From assembly GCF_008124885.1 (NCBI RefSeq), contig NZ_VNHX01000009.1, forward strand, positions 1 to 64,000: 64,000 bases of DNA, written 5' to 3'. The position numbers were made by a program, and so were the translations under genes. Below are positions 50,967 through 59,847 of this stretch, piece by piece (within the stretch, counting starts at the first letter, position 1; the number at the start of each line of letters is the position of its first letter). This stretch comes from Sphingobacterium allocomposti. Its GTDB lineage: Bacteria; Bacteroidota; Bacteroidia; Sphingobacteriales; Sphingobacteriaceae. Below the pieces are notes generated by a model. That model saw nothing but the letters and a program-made list of their open reading frames with translations, did not search any database and was not told the DNA's origin.

Positions 50967-52125
50967 GCACATTTTCTATTAGTTGTGATTCTCTATACAG
51001 CTTGTTGATGTTGTCAAGCACCGCCTGTTCGTCACCTCCGTTTCGTAGATAACGGACGATGATATCCCCTGCGTGGTCCTGAAAATGCATATGCCCGAAG
51101 TACCGGGGACGCAGGAAAGCCCGTTGCAGCGCGGGTAAGGTATCGCGGAAAAAGTTTGACGTGTACGCGTTAACATAATCGTTTTCCCACGCTTTCAAAT
51201 GCCCGGGCTGCCCCCCGTTTTCCACGTATATAGACGATTGTATCGACGGCGATCCGACAAAACGGGCATAGTCCACGGCGGTCGCTATGTTTGCGCTACG
51301 CGCGGAAACTGCAAGTCCTGCTCCACCAAGTGTACTTATCATAGGACCCCGATCGTCCAGCGATACGAGGTCGTGAAAATGTAAAACCTTACGCGCGTAC
51401 CCCTCCCGCGCATAGTTGGAATAACCATAGGCAAACGGACAATAAACGATCTCATCATTGTTTGCCATGTCCTCAAAGACCATAAACGGATTTTTAGCAT
51501 AAAACCGTTTGTCAGTTAGGTCTGCCAACGACTTGAACAGCTGCAGCGCCTTTACCCCTGTCGCTTCGCTGACCACTTCCTCTGCACGTGCACAGGGCTT
51601 CTCGCCAAGCGAGCAGCAGAACATGTAGAAGCTCATCAAAACATCGACGGGAATCAGTGAGAACGCCACTCTTCCGCGCTCCGCCAAGGCCAGTACGTCG
51701 GCAAAGGTGTTCGGCAGGGACAGCCCCAGTTCCGCCAGCAGATCCGGTCTGCTAGCCGCTACCGGTGTGGCCGCATCAATCGGTAGCGCCCATTGTTTGC
51801 CTTCAAAATTATAACTGGTGTACGACTGCCCCACACTATTTATGCGCTGGTCTTCCAAATATTCTCTTTCCAGGTAATCGTCAAACGGAACAACCATTTT
51901 CTTTGCCGCCGCGTGCCCCGTCCACGGATGGTCGATAACCAGCAAATCGTACTCGCCGGCAAGCTCCTCAATAGACTTGTCGGCAAACTCCTGCAACGTG
52001 CGTTTTTTCCAGACGATCTCCACCTCCGGATGGAGCTCTTCATAACGTTGTGCGGTGGCAACCATCGGCACAAAACCACGGGAGTGCCCCCATGTTATAC
52101 CTTTCAACTGAATTTTTTTTGTCAT
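50959..52125 (-). CDS. Sugar-type ABC solute-binding protein without signal peptide (SBP-A)
   Basis: A 388-residue relative of solute-binding family 1 (ITWGHSRGFVPMVATAQRYE, YDLLVIDHPWTGHAA, FVGSPSIQSSIYVENGGQPG). It begins MTKKIQLKGITWGHSR, directly in the first beta strand, with no signal peptide, no lipobox and no membrane helix, so it is predicted cytoplasmic. No ABC transporter genes are near. It overlaps CoAT-A by 8 bp. SBP-A and SBP-B differ a good deal in sequence, so they are not a recent duplication. Confidence 0.8.
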   Translation of the reverse strand: MTKKIQLKGITWGHSRGFVPMVATAQRYEELHPEVEIVWKKRTLQEFADKSIEELAGEYDLLVIDHPWTGHAAAKKMVVPFDDYLEREYLEDQRINSVGQSYTSYNFEGKQWALPIDAATPVAASRPDLLAELGLSLPNTFADVLALAERGRVAFSLIPVDVLMSFYMFCCSLGEKPCARAEEVVSEATGVKALQLFKSLADLTDKRFYAKNPFMVFEDMANNDEIVYCPFAYGYSNYAREGYARKVLHFHDLVSLDDRGPMISTLGGAGLAVSARSANIATAVDYARFVGSPSIQSSIYVENGGQPGHLKAWENDYVNAYTSNFFRDTLPALQRAFLRPRYFGHMHFQDHAGDIIVRYLRNGGDEQAVLDNINKLYRESQLIENVHG

Positions 52126-52173
52126 CCGTAACTCTATTTTCGTATTTCTAACTAACTTTTTAAACTACTTTTC

Positions 52174-53754
52174 CTATTTAAATAGCAGGTACAAACCCGC
52201 CATCACGATAAATAAGACGCCCCACGCGCATTTTACTTTTGCTGTCGGGCGTTCTGTCTTAAGGTCATATACAAACTCGCTTTCTTTTTCAAATGCCGAC
52301 TTTCCTACCACTAGAGAGATGCCTATACCTAAGATCAGGAGCAACACGAACAGATAGAAAGAAAGCAACAAATAGTGCGGCCAGAAATCATAAACATCTT
52401 TCGGGAACACCCATAGATAGAGTATGCCTGTACCGAGGCTCAAAACAGCACCGCCTGTCAGCAAAGCGTTCACCGCCGCTCTGTTTGTCCGTTTCCAAAG
52501 CACAGCCAGAAGGAACACGACGGCTAGCGGCGGCGCAATGAAGCCGAGGATAGACTGGAAGACGTCGAACAGGTTAAGCCCCTTAATCTGATCGATGGCT
52601 ATCGCCATGAAGACAGCCATAAGGCAGCCGACAACAATCGTGTAGCGTCCTATCCGCGTAACCTCTTTGCTGTCTGCACCGGGTTTTATGTGTTTAAGAT
52701 AGATATCCATCGTGAAGACCGTACTAAGCGAGTTCAGTGAAGAACCGATCGTGCCCACCAGCACGGCGATTAATACCACAATCACAAGGCCGTTCAATCC
52801 CGTAGGGAAAAGGTTCGTCACCATCGTCATGTAGGCCAACGATGGATCTTCCAGCCCCGGAAACAAGATGTAACAGATGATACCTGTCAAAATGAATAGC
52901 GGCAGGGAAAGAATCTTCAGCCAGGCAATGAAGTTTACCCCGAGCTGTCCTTGCTCCAGGCTCTTCGCTCCCAACACCGACTGCACCATGGCCTGGTCCG
53001 TGCAGAAAAACGCGATAGCAGCTACCGGATAGCCCAACGCAATGGCATACCAGGGATAGTCGGGGTCGCTGGCGGGACGAATAAGCGACCAGTAGTCTGT
53101 TGGCGTGCTTTCGACCAATACGTGCCATCCTCCGATTTTGGACAAACCTAAGAACGTCAACAAGGCAGATACCAAAATAAGCAATATCATCTGGAAGATA
53201 TTGATTTTTGCCACGGTTTTAAGTCCACCAGTGTACGCGAAGAGCCCTGCCAACGCGACCAGCACCGTAACCGATTGCCACATGGGTATGCCTAGGATCT
53301 GCCGAACCAAAAAGCCGCCCGCGAACAAACCTAACGATAACCAGGAGATCAACATTTTTACCAACGAGTACCAAGCTAAAATCGTCTGGGTGCCGGGGCC
53401 GAACCGCTGCCCCATGAATTCGGGGAGCGTACGCACGCCAGACATCAGGTAGCGGGGCGCGAAGACGACGGCAAGTAGGAACAGGAACACAAACGCATAC
53501 CAATCGAAGTTAACGGCGACAATTCCCGTGGTATAGCCCACGGTAGCGAAAGCCAGTAACATGGAGGGACCTACGTTGGTTGCCCACATATTGAAACCGA
53601 TACTGTACCAACTTAAGGATTTTCCGGCCAGAAAATGTGCTTCGCCATCCGCACGTTTGCGGGAAGAGAACAAACCGATAGCCAACAACACCAAGAGGTA
53701 GACCACCACGATGGCGTAATCGACAATAGTCAGTTTATCGACAATATTGTTCAT
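52174..53754 (-). CDS. Sodium:solute symporter (SSS family)
   Basis: A 526-residue inner-membrane protein with about 13-14 predicted helices, belonging to the sodium/solute symporter family (LAGKSLSWYSIGFNMWATNV, then GFIAPPLAVVFLLAVLWKR). In glycan clusters these carry sugars or sugar acids across the inner membrane with sodium. Its position, 1 bp after the Gfo/Idh gene and 48 bp before SBP-A, suggests it imports the compound handled by the CoA-transferase group. The specific substrate cannot be read from sequence. Confidence 0.9.
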   Translation of the reverse strand: MNNIVDKLTIVDYAIVVVYLLVLLAIGLFSSRKRADGEAHFLAGKSLSWYSIGFNMWATNVGPSMLLAFATVGYTTGIVAVNFDWYAFVFLFLLAVVFAPRYLMSGVRTLPEFMGQRFGPGTQTILAWYSLVKMLISWLSLGLFAGGFLVRQILGIPMWQSVTVLVALAGLFAYTGGLKTVAKINIFQMILLILVSALLTFLGLSKIGGWHVLVESTPTDYWSLIRPASDPDYPWYAIALGYPVAAIAFFCTDQAMVQSVLGAKSLEQGQLGVNFIAWLKILSLPLFILTGIICYILFPGLEDPSLAYMTMVTNLFPTGLNGLVIVVLIAVLVGTIGSSLNSLSTVFTMDIYLKHIKPGADSKEVTRIGRYTIVVGCLMAVFMAIAIDQIKGLNLFDVFQSILGFIAPPLAVVFLLAVLWKRTNRAAVNALLTGGAVLSLGTGILYLWVFPKDVYDFWPHYLLLSFYLFVLLLILGIGISLVVGKSAFEKESEFVYDLKTERPTAKVKCAWGVLFIVMAGLYLLFK

Positions 53755-53755
53755 G

Positions 53756-54844
53756 CTATTCCGATAAGTTTACATTATATCTGGCTAGTAAATCCTTGGG
53801 CCGAACGGGCTTTCCTGTGGACAAGGATTCGTCCATGGCCTGCAATAGGGCGATCGTGCCAATACCTTCTTTCATGTCCGGAAATGCCGGTTCTCCGGTC
53901 CTTATCGCCTGCCCAAAGTATTCCAGATAGTTTTGGTATTCGCCCGCATGGTGGCTTTTTCCTTCGAAACGGAAGTAATGTTTCAATTTATGTTCCCATG
54001 TCAAGATGCGCTCCTCCCCGGTCTTATCCGTGATCGCATAGCGCAGATCCATGTAATCTGCCTGGCTTGCTCCTTCCGTGCCGCGCAGGATACAGCTCAT
54101 CTCGCTGTCGCGGGTCACTGGTTGTATAGGTCCGGTGTAAGCTCCACTCACCCGTGCGACGCGTCCGTCTTCGGCTTTGAAGATGAAGTGCATGGTGTCG
54201 GCATTCTGTAATCCTCCTTTTCTACCATTGGCACTTAGCATACCGTACCCCATCACCTCCTCAATATTCGGCAGATACCAGCGTATAAAGTCGACCGGAT
54301 GGCTTAAGCCGCCATATAGCCATTTGAATGAGGACTGCAGTGCCCATGGCTTTTCTAAAAACCAACGATGATCAGCATGATAGTAGCCTTCAATCGTAAT
54401 CAGATCGCCGATAAGGCCTGCTTCGAAATCCTGCCGTTGCTTTTTCAAAGGTTCGAAAAAACGGGAGCTTTGTCCTACGAACACGCGTTTATTTTTTTTC
54501 CTTGCCAGCTCTAACAGCTCGTTGGCATCGGCTAAGTTATCAATGAACGGCTTGGTACAGATCACATGCTTATCGTGTTCCAACGCTTGGCGGATATGTG
54601 CTGCATGCAGATGGTCGGGTGTATAAATAGCTATCGCTTCGATATCGGGATCCTGCAGAAGATCTTCGTAACGACGCGTGTAATTCCGGAAATCAAACTC
54701 CTTGACGCGCTTTCGCCCGAGCTCTTCGTTCAGGTCGCATATCTGTACTAGCTCTATGTGTGGGCTTTGCAGTGCCGCTGACATGGTGCTGCGGCCTTCA
54801 CCTAACCCTAAAATCCCTAATCTTAATTTGCCTGTAAATTGCAT
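53756..54844 (-). CDS. Gfo/Idh/MocA-family oxidoreductase (copy 2)
   Basis: A 362-residue NAD(P)-dependent oxidoreductase. The Rossmann motif is LGILGLGEGRSTM, and the catalytic lysine region is VICTKPFIDN; the C-terminal domain contains YHADHRWFLEKPWALQ. The start at MQFTGKLRLG is 1 bp after the stop of the upstream beta-helix gene; a frame 16 codons longer would overlap that gene. It is clearly different from copy 1, so it likely has a different sugar substrate. Confidence 0.88.
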   Translation of the reverse strand: MQFTGKLRLGILGLGEGRSTMSAALQSPHIELVQICDLNEELGRKRVKEFDFRNYTRRYEDLLQDPDIEAIAIYTPDHLHAAHIRQALEHDKHVICTKPFIDNLADANELLELARKKNKRVFVGQSSRFFEPLKKQRQDFEAGLIGDLITIEGYYHADHRWFLEKPWALQSSFKWLYGGLSHPVDFIRWYLPNIEEVMGYGMLSANGRKGGLQNADTMHFIFKAEDGRVARVSGAYTGPIQPVTRDSEMSCILRGTEGASQADYMDLRYAITDKTGEERILTWEHKLKHYFRFEGKSHHAGEYQNYLEYFGQAIRTGEPAFPDMKEGIGTIALLQAMDESLSTGKPVRPKDLLARYNVNLSE

Positions 54845-54845
54845 G

Positions 54846-57356
54846 TTATTTCTTATAAAAAATCCAAGTTTCATTTGCTGCCGCCCCTTCAATACCTTCT
54901 TGGTAGCTCCCCATCAACTTATTCCACTCGAGTACGCGGGGATTATCCTCGGTTGTTAAGCGGTCTATTTCTTCAAAGTTCTTTCCTTTCGGAAATGAGA
55001 TATAGAGCATCAGCTGCCGGTCGTTCCGATATAATAACACCTCTTCAAAGCCGGCCCGGCAGAAGCCCCTGGCTACCTCAGGCCACTCTTTTTGCTGATT
55101 TTTGTGGGCGTCAAGGTATTCTTGCTGTTTAACCTTGTCATCAACAAGCTGTGCAGTGAGCAGTACGAAATCGGTCTCCCCCGGTTCCGGATCCGGCGCA
55201 CACTGCGAACGGTCAAAGCTGTAAAAAAGGTTATTAAACACCTTGTATGCTATCGCTGGATATGTCGCGAGCCAGGCGCCAGCCATCTTCTTACCGAGTT
55301 CGTCTGTGGTTTGCCAAATGGTATACGTTTTCCAGCGGTATACGTGCGTAGGGTCGCCACCTTGCTTCGCGATAAAAGCCTTAACTTCCTGCTCCGAGAC
55401 CGAACCCTTCGGATCATAGATCTGAAAAAACACCGGCTTTGTAAATGGGATATACGCATTGAATCGGGCCACCGTATCTAAGGGAAGCAGCCTGTTGCGC
55501 ATAGCAGAAAAGCGGTGCTGTAGCCCGGCGTTCTTCACCAGGTTCCGATCTACCTGCGGACCATTGTTTTTCCACTCAACGCCCGGACCGTTAGCATTTT
55601 GTAAAATCTTGTTGGCGAGGAACCAATTGTCGGAGACATTCATATACGCAGACCCTTCATCAGTATAGAGATAAAACCAATGGTCTGGAAGATGTGCATA
55701 AGGCGACAAATAGATACTATCGATATGGTTACGTTGGATTCTCGTACCAGGCTGTGCCGACAATGTATATATACCCGCCACGTCATACATAAATTTACCG
55801 TACCGGGTAATTTTGTTTTCCACCACCCTATTGTTTTTCATGCTGTTTACCGTTGGCGTCCATCCCCATCCCAAACTGATACCTGTATAGGGTAGGTCCA
55901 GTAGCTCGTTGTGCATAATCTGGACATTTCGGACGAATCCGGCACCGATACCGACAGCGCCCCAGTCTTCCCGACCGATATGCTGGAGTAGATTGTTGGT
56001 GATGACGACGCCATCTGTCAACGTACGTTCATCCTTCGGCTGATAGGGAAGGTGTGCTTCAAATTCCTCTTCGGAGAATGTCCCCAGCAGGACGCCGGAG
56101 CCTCCGATATCCTGAAAGAAATTACCTTCCAACGTATCGCACCTATTCCCTGACCGGTAGTCTATTCCCGTTGATGCCAAATGGGTAAACGTACAGTTAC
56201 GAAATGCGGTGTAAGCGGTATGCCTCATTTCGACGGCTGCTTTCGGCCGCCCCACCCACGCTTGGTTTTCAAGCCCTGCTTTGTCTGGCGTCCCCGGTTT
56301 AATCAGTTTGTACGCCTCGACAAAATACATACCCGCCTGCAATGCTACATGTCCATGTGTATGAGGTCGAAGCCACGCACTATGCTGAAATGTTAGCCCT
56401 TCGATAGACAAGTGTTCCACCGGATGTTCGGCTGTGCCGACGACCTGCAAGATAGTTTCGAGGTAGGGTACAACGGCCGTGGCCACCTCCATATCTTCGT
56501 CTTCCCGCGGGTAATAGTAGAGCTTATGTGTATATTCATCAAGAAACCATTCGCCCGGCTGATCTAAAAACTGCAGCGCGTTCAAAAGACGGAACGCCGA
56601 GTTCCCGTGCTCCTTGGACAGCCAGGGCTTCGGCCAGGGGTGCTCATTCTGTATGCGCGATTCCGGCTCATGAAATGCGAGCACAATGCTGTCTTTGGAA
56701 ATGTTAGCATCGCGCACACGAAGCTGGGCTACCGCCCACCATTGGTGAATGAAGAATTCCATTCCGGCTGTCGGCTTAAAGCCTGGAAAAATATTAGGGA
56801 TAGTCGCCGTACCGTCCTGAAAGTTCCAGTTTAATATACGGGGCAGCTGCTGATCGCTGTGGCTTTCTGCGCGTACAGCTTTGCGTCCGTTTACCCAGAG
56901 CTGCCGGAACGGGAAAAACTTTCCTCCCGCCATGGGTGCGTCGGCGACAAACAGACGCTTGGCTACATGGGACGGTACACCTTCCACCTTACCTGCCGGC
57001 CTCCATGTCTTGACCGGAATACCCCCCGACAAGACCGCAGCGTCGGCCATCGCCCGTATACGCGTTGGACTGTCCGCCGTTCCGCTGTCTTCAGGCCGGA
57101 TCAAAATGGTTTGGGATGGGGAATATACTCCGTCTCCCACCCAGATATCAATTCCTCCCTGCACACGGCTGTCGCCCAGCCTGCGCCATTCACGGGCCTC
57201 CCGAAGGGCGTCTTCCAAGCTGGAGAAAGGTGATCCTTTACTGCCATCGCCCCGTCCCGACATATTTTTCCCCACATAGATTTCGCCTGCATAGCTGATG
57301 CTTCCGCCAATGGAGGCAAGGAAAAGCATCATTATCATCAACGTTTTTTTATTCAT
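54846..57356 (-). CDS. Secreted beta-helix glycosidase-like protein fused to an L-rhamnose-mutarotase-like domain
   Basis: An 836-residue exported protein (signal peptide about 1-23). The N-terminal two thirds form a right-handed parallel beta-helix with PFRQLWVNGRKAVRAE and FRNCTFTHLASTGIDYRSG, similar in layout to GH141-type pectin enzymes. Residues about 728-836 resemble L-rhamnose mutarotase (RhaM): EYLDAH aligns with the RhaM EYxxxH motif, keeping Tyr747 and the catalytic His751, then EWPEVARGF and VLEWNKLMGS. A glycosidase and an anomer-converting domain on one chain would couple release and mutarotation of a 6-deoxy sugar outside the cell. The fusion is seen directly; the activities are inferred. 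Confidence 0.78.
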   Translation of the reverse strand: MNKKTLMIMMLFLASIGGSISYAGEIYVGKNMSGRGDGSKGSPFSSLEDALREAREWRRLGDSRVQGGIDIWVGDGVYSPSQTILIRPEDSGTADSPTRIRAMADAAVLSGGIPVKTWRPAGKVEGVPSHVAKRLFVADAPMAGGKFFPFRQLWVNGRKAVRAESHSDQQLPRILNWNFQDGTATIPNIFPGFKPTAGMEFFIHQWWAVAQLRVRDANISKDSIVLAFHEPESRIQNEHPWPKPWLSKEHGNSAFRLLNALQFLDQPGEWFLDEYTHKLYYYPREDEDMEVATAVVPYLETILQVVGTAEHPVEHLSIEGLTFQHSAWLRPHTHGHVALQAGMYFVEAYKLIKPGTPDKAGLENQAWVGRPKAAVEMRHTAYTAFRNCTFTHLASTGIDYRSGNRCDTLEGNFFQDIGGSGVLLGTFSEEEFEAHLPYQPKDERTLTDGVVITNNLLQHIGREDWGAVGIGAGFVRNVQIMHNELLDLPYTGISLGWGWTPTVNSMKNNRVVENKITRYGKFMYDVAGIYTLSAQPGTRIQRNHIDSIYLSPYAHLPDHWFYLYTDEGSAYMNVSDNWFLANKILQNANGPGVEWKNNGPQVDRNLVKNAGLQHRFSAMRNRLLPLDTVARFNAYIPFTKPVFFQIYDPKGSVSEQEVKAFIAKQGGDPTHVYRWKTYTIWQTTDELGKKMAGAWLATYPAIAYKVFNNLFYSFDRSQCAPDPEPGETDFVLLTAQLVDDKVKQQEYLDAHKNQQKEWPEVARGFCRAGFEEVLLYRNDRQLMLYISFPKGKNFEEIDRLTTEDNPRVLEWNKLMGSYQEGIEGAAANETWIFYKK

Positions 57357-57362
57357 CGCTGG

Positions 57363-59831
57363 CTATAGTTGTGGTAATTCTATCTTTGTTTCTCCGAGTG
57401 TAGACTTGACCCGTAGTACGCCCTTTCCGGCATTTTCCTTTTTTCGCACGACGGCGAGCGCCTTTCCTTTATAGGTTTTCCTATTTGAGGAGGTTAATCC
57501 CGTCAGATCAGCCTGGTAGCCGTTGTCTGTCCCCACGACTTCACAGGGTCCCTCTGTCGTGAACGTCAGCTCCATATCCTGCCCCACCACGGGGATGCCC
57601 GCCTCGTCGACGAGTTCAACTGTTATAAAGTAGAGGTCACGGGGATCGCCGGTCCGGAAGCGCTCGTAGGCTACTTTGGCCTGAAGTTTTGCCGCCTGTC
57701 CCGCTGTCCGTCTTACAGTCTCCTGTACGGGGCGTCCGTTTCGATATTTCACAACTTTTAATTCACCGGCCTCGAAAGGGACCTTCCACTCCGCATGCAG
57801 ACGTTCGTCGGTTTTACGAGCCTTGCCTAAGCTCTTCCCGTTAAGAAATAGTTCGACGTCTTCCGCTTTGTTGTAATAGGCCCATACGTCGACCGTATCG
57901 CCCGTACTCCAGTTCCAATGTGGTAAAACATGTAATACATCCTTGTCCGTCCATTCTGACTGATACATGTAATAGACGTCTTTCGGAAATCCGGCCAGGT
58001 CTACAATACCATAGTACGAACTCCGCGCAGGAAAGGGATAAGGAACCGGCTCCCCCAAATAATCAAAACCTGTCCATACGAATATCCCACCGAGGAAATC
58101 TCTTTTTTTGACCTCTAACCAGGCCCGTTCGTGACTTGTACCCCAGTAAGCAGCCACATTGTCGTAGGCCGAAACGGTAAAATCGGGATTACCGTTTGTC
58201 ACAAACTTATCCTTGCTTGATGCAGGCCAGAACTGTATAGTGTCGTGTAAAGGATCGTAAACATCCCGCGTCTGCAAACCGGATGTTGTTTCTGAAGCGA
58301 TCAGCGGCACTCCTGCGAACTCCTTCGGCAGCTTATCGTAGTCTTCATATTTGTAGTTAAAACCCAGCACGTCCAACGCCTTGGCCTGCGCAATAAAATT
58401 CTTATCGTAGTTGGTCTCTGTCAACGCCGCGGTTACCGGACGGGTGTCGTCCAGCTGTTTAACAACCGCTGCCATTTCCCGCGTCAGGGCTATCCCTGTG
58501 CTGTCAAACTGCTCGCGTATCTCGTTGCCGATGCTCCAAAGGATGACAGACGGATGGTTCCGGTCTCTTTTTATAAAAGCTTGCAGGTCGGCAATATGGT
58601 GTTCTTTAAAATCGAGGTGATAATCGAATTTGGTCTTCCGTTTCTGCCACATGTCGTAAGCCTCGTTGTACACCAACAGGCCGAGTTCGTCACATAGATC
58701 CAACAGTTCGGTTGCAGGAGGGTTGTGTGCAGTACGGATAGCATTAGCCCCCATATCCTTCATTATCAACAGCTGACGCTTCGCTGCCGACTTGTTGAAT
58801 GCGGCTCCTAGCGCGCCTAAATCATGATGTAGACAGACGCCCAAGATCTTGAGGTGTTTCCCGTTTAAAGAGAAACCACCGTTTACATCAAAATGTATCG
58901 TTCGGAAGCCGATTTTATAGGCTAACCGGTCGATCTCCGCTCCTTTGGCACTTTGAACAAGTAGCTCTAACCGGTATAGATTGGGTGAAGCAACGTCCCA
59001 CAATGCCGGACGCAGCACATCTATGGTTTCGTCGATATGGATGCCTTTGACGCTCGCAGTCTTTTCTGCGACCACCCTTCCATCACGGTCGAACACACGC
59101 AGTTGTAGCGACACACGCTCTTCGCGCGGATTGCGGAGTGTGGTTCGCACGCGGATGGTTCCTTTTTCCTCTGTCGCGACAGGCGTAGTAACGAATGTTT
59201 CGTCCTTCTCCATATGTACATGGTCCGTAAACGTCAGCTGGACGTCCCGGTATATTCCTGATCCCGAATACCATCTGGAATTGGGCTGCTGACTATTGTC
59301 GACACGAACGGCAATGGCATTCTCGCGCTCACCGTAACGTAGGTAAGGGGTCAGGTCGTACCCAAAGGAAAGATAGCCATTGCTATGCTTACCTAGATAG
59401 TGTCCGTTTATCCACACTTCAGTGTACCTATATGCTCCACCGAAATCGATACGAACGTTCCGTCCCTTATCTGTCTCCGCGATGTGGAATGTTTTACGAT
59501 ACCAACCGGTGCCTCCCGGCAGGGCACCTCCAGCATTCCCCGCGGGAAAGTCGGCCCCGAAATCAGACAATATGCTCCAGTCGTGGGGTAATACAACCGG
59601 CTGCCACGTTTGATCGCTGAAATCCGGACGGCGGAACTGCAGTTCATCTGCCAGCTTAAAACGCCAGCCGTCATTAAAATCTATAGTCTTTCGGCTCTGT
59701 CCATAAACGCATCCTATATGGGCGATGAGGAATAACCCACAAAAAACCTTGACGGCCCTTACTATAGTAGCCGTTCTCTGGGCTCCTAACGTCCTTAAAA
59801 AACAAACACATCTAAAAAAAATCATACTCAT
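57363..59831 (-). CDS. GH2 glycoside hydrolase with DUF4982-like C-terminus
   Basis: An 822-residue exported GH2 enzyme. The sugar-binding domain (about 50-205), Ig-like domain, TIM barrel (about 315-600) and a DUF4982-type Ig domain (about 640-725) follow in order, then a further beta domain. The acid/base Glu437 lies in SIGNEIRE and the nucleophile Glu514 in IASETTSG. It is likely a beta-galactosidase or beta-glucuronidase. The N-terminus carries about 25 residues ahead of the hydrophobic signal core; no later ATG exists, so this is kept. Confidence 0.87.
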   Translation of the reverse strand: MSMIFFRCVCFLRTLGAQRTATIVRAVKVFCGLFLIAHIGCVYGQSRKTIDFNDGWRFKLADELQFRRPDFSDQTWQPVVLPHDWSILSDFGADFPAGNAGGALPGGTGWYRKTFHIAETDKGRNVRIDFGGAYRYTEVWINGHYLGKHSNGYLSFGYDLTPYLRYGERENAIAVRVDNSQQPNSRWYSGSGIYRDVQLTFTDHVHMEKDETFVTTPVATEEKGTIRVRTTLRNPREERVSLQLRVFDRDGRVVAEKTASVKGIHIDETIDVLRPALWDVASPNLYRLELLVQSAKGAEIDRLAYKIGFRTIHFDVNGGFSLNGKHLKILGVCLHHDLGALGAAFNKSAAKRQLLIMKDMGANAIRTAHNPPATELLDLCDELGLLVYNEAYDMWQKRKTKFDYHLDFKEHHIADLQAFIKRDRNHPSVILWSIGNEIREQFDSTGIALTREMAAVVKQLDDTRPVTAALTETNYDKNFIAQAKALDVLGFNYKYEDYDKLPKEFAGVPLIASETTSGLQTRDVYDPLHDTIQFWPASSKDKFVTNGNPDFTVSAYDNVAAYWGTSHERAWLEVKKRDFLGGIFVWTGFDYLGEPVPYPFPARSSYYGIVDLAGFPKDVYYMYQSEWTDKDVLHVLPHWNWSTGDTVDVWAYYNKAEDVELFLNGKSLGKARKTDERLHAEWKVPFEAGELKVVKYRNGRPVQETVRRTAGQAAKLQAKVAYERFRTGDPRDLYFITVELVDEAGIPVVGQDMELTFTTEGPCEVVGTDNGYQADLTGLTSSNRKTYKGKALAVVRKKENAGKGVLRVKSTLGETKIELPQL

Positions 59832-59847
59832 ACCTCGCTGTTCGAAA

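Noticed and set aside
47455-52125. ABC sugar importer operon
   Set aside because: Only binding-protein folds are present, without signal peptides, and no permease or ATPase gene occurs in the window.
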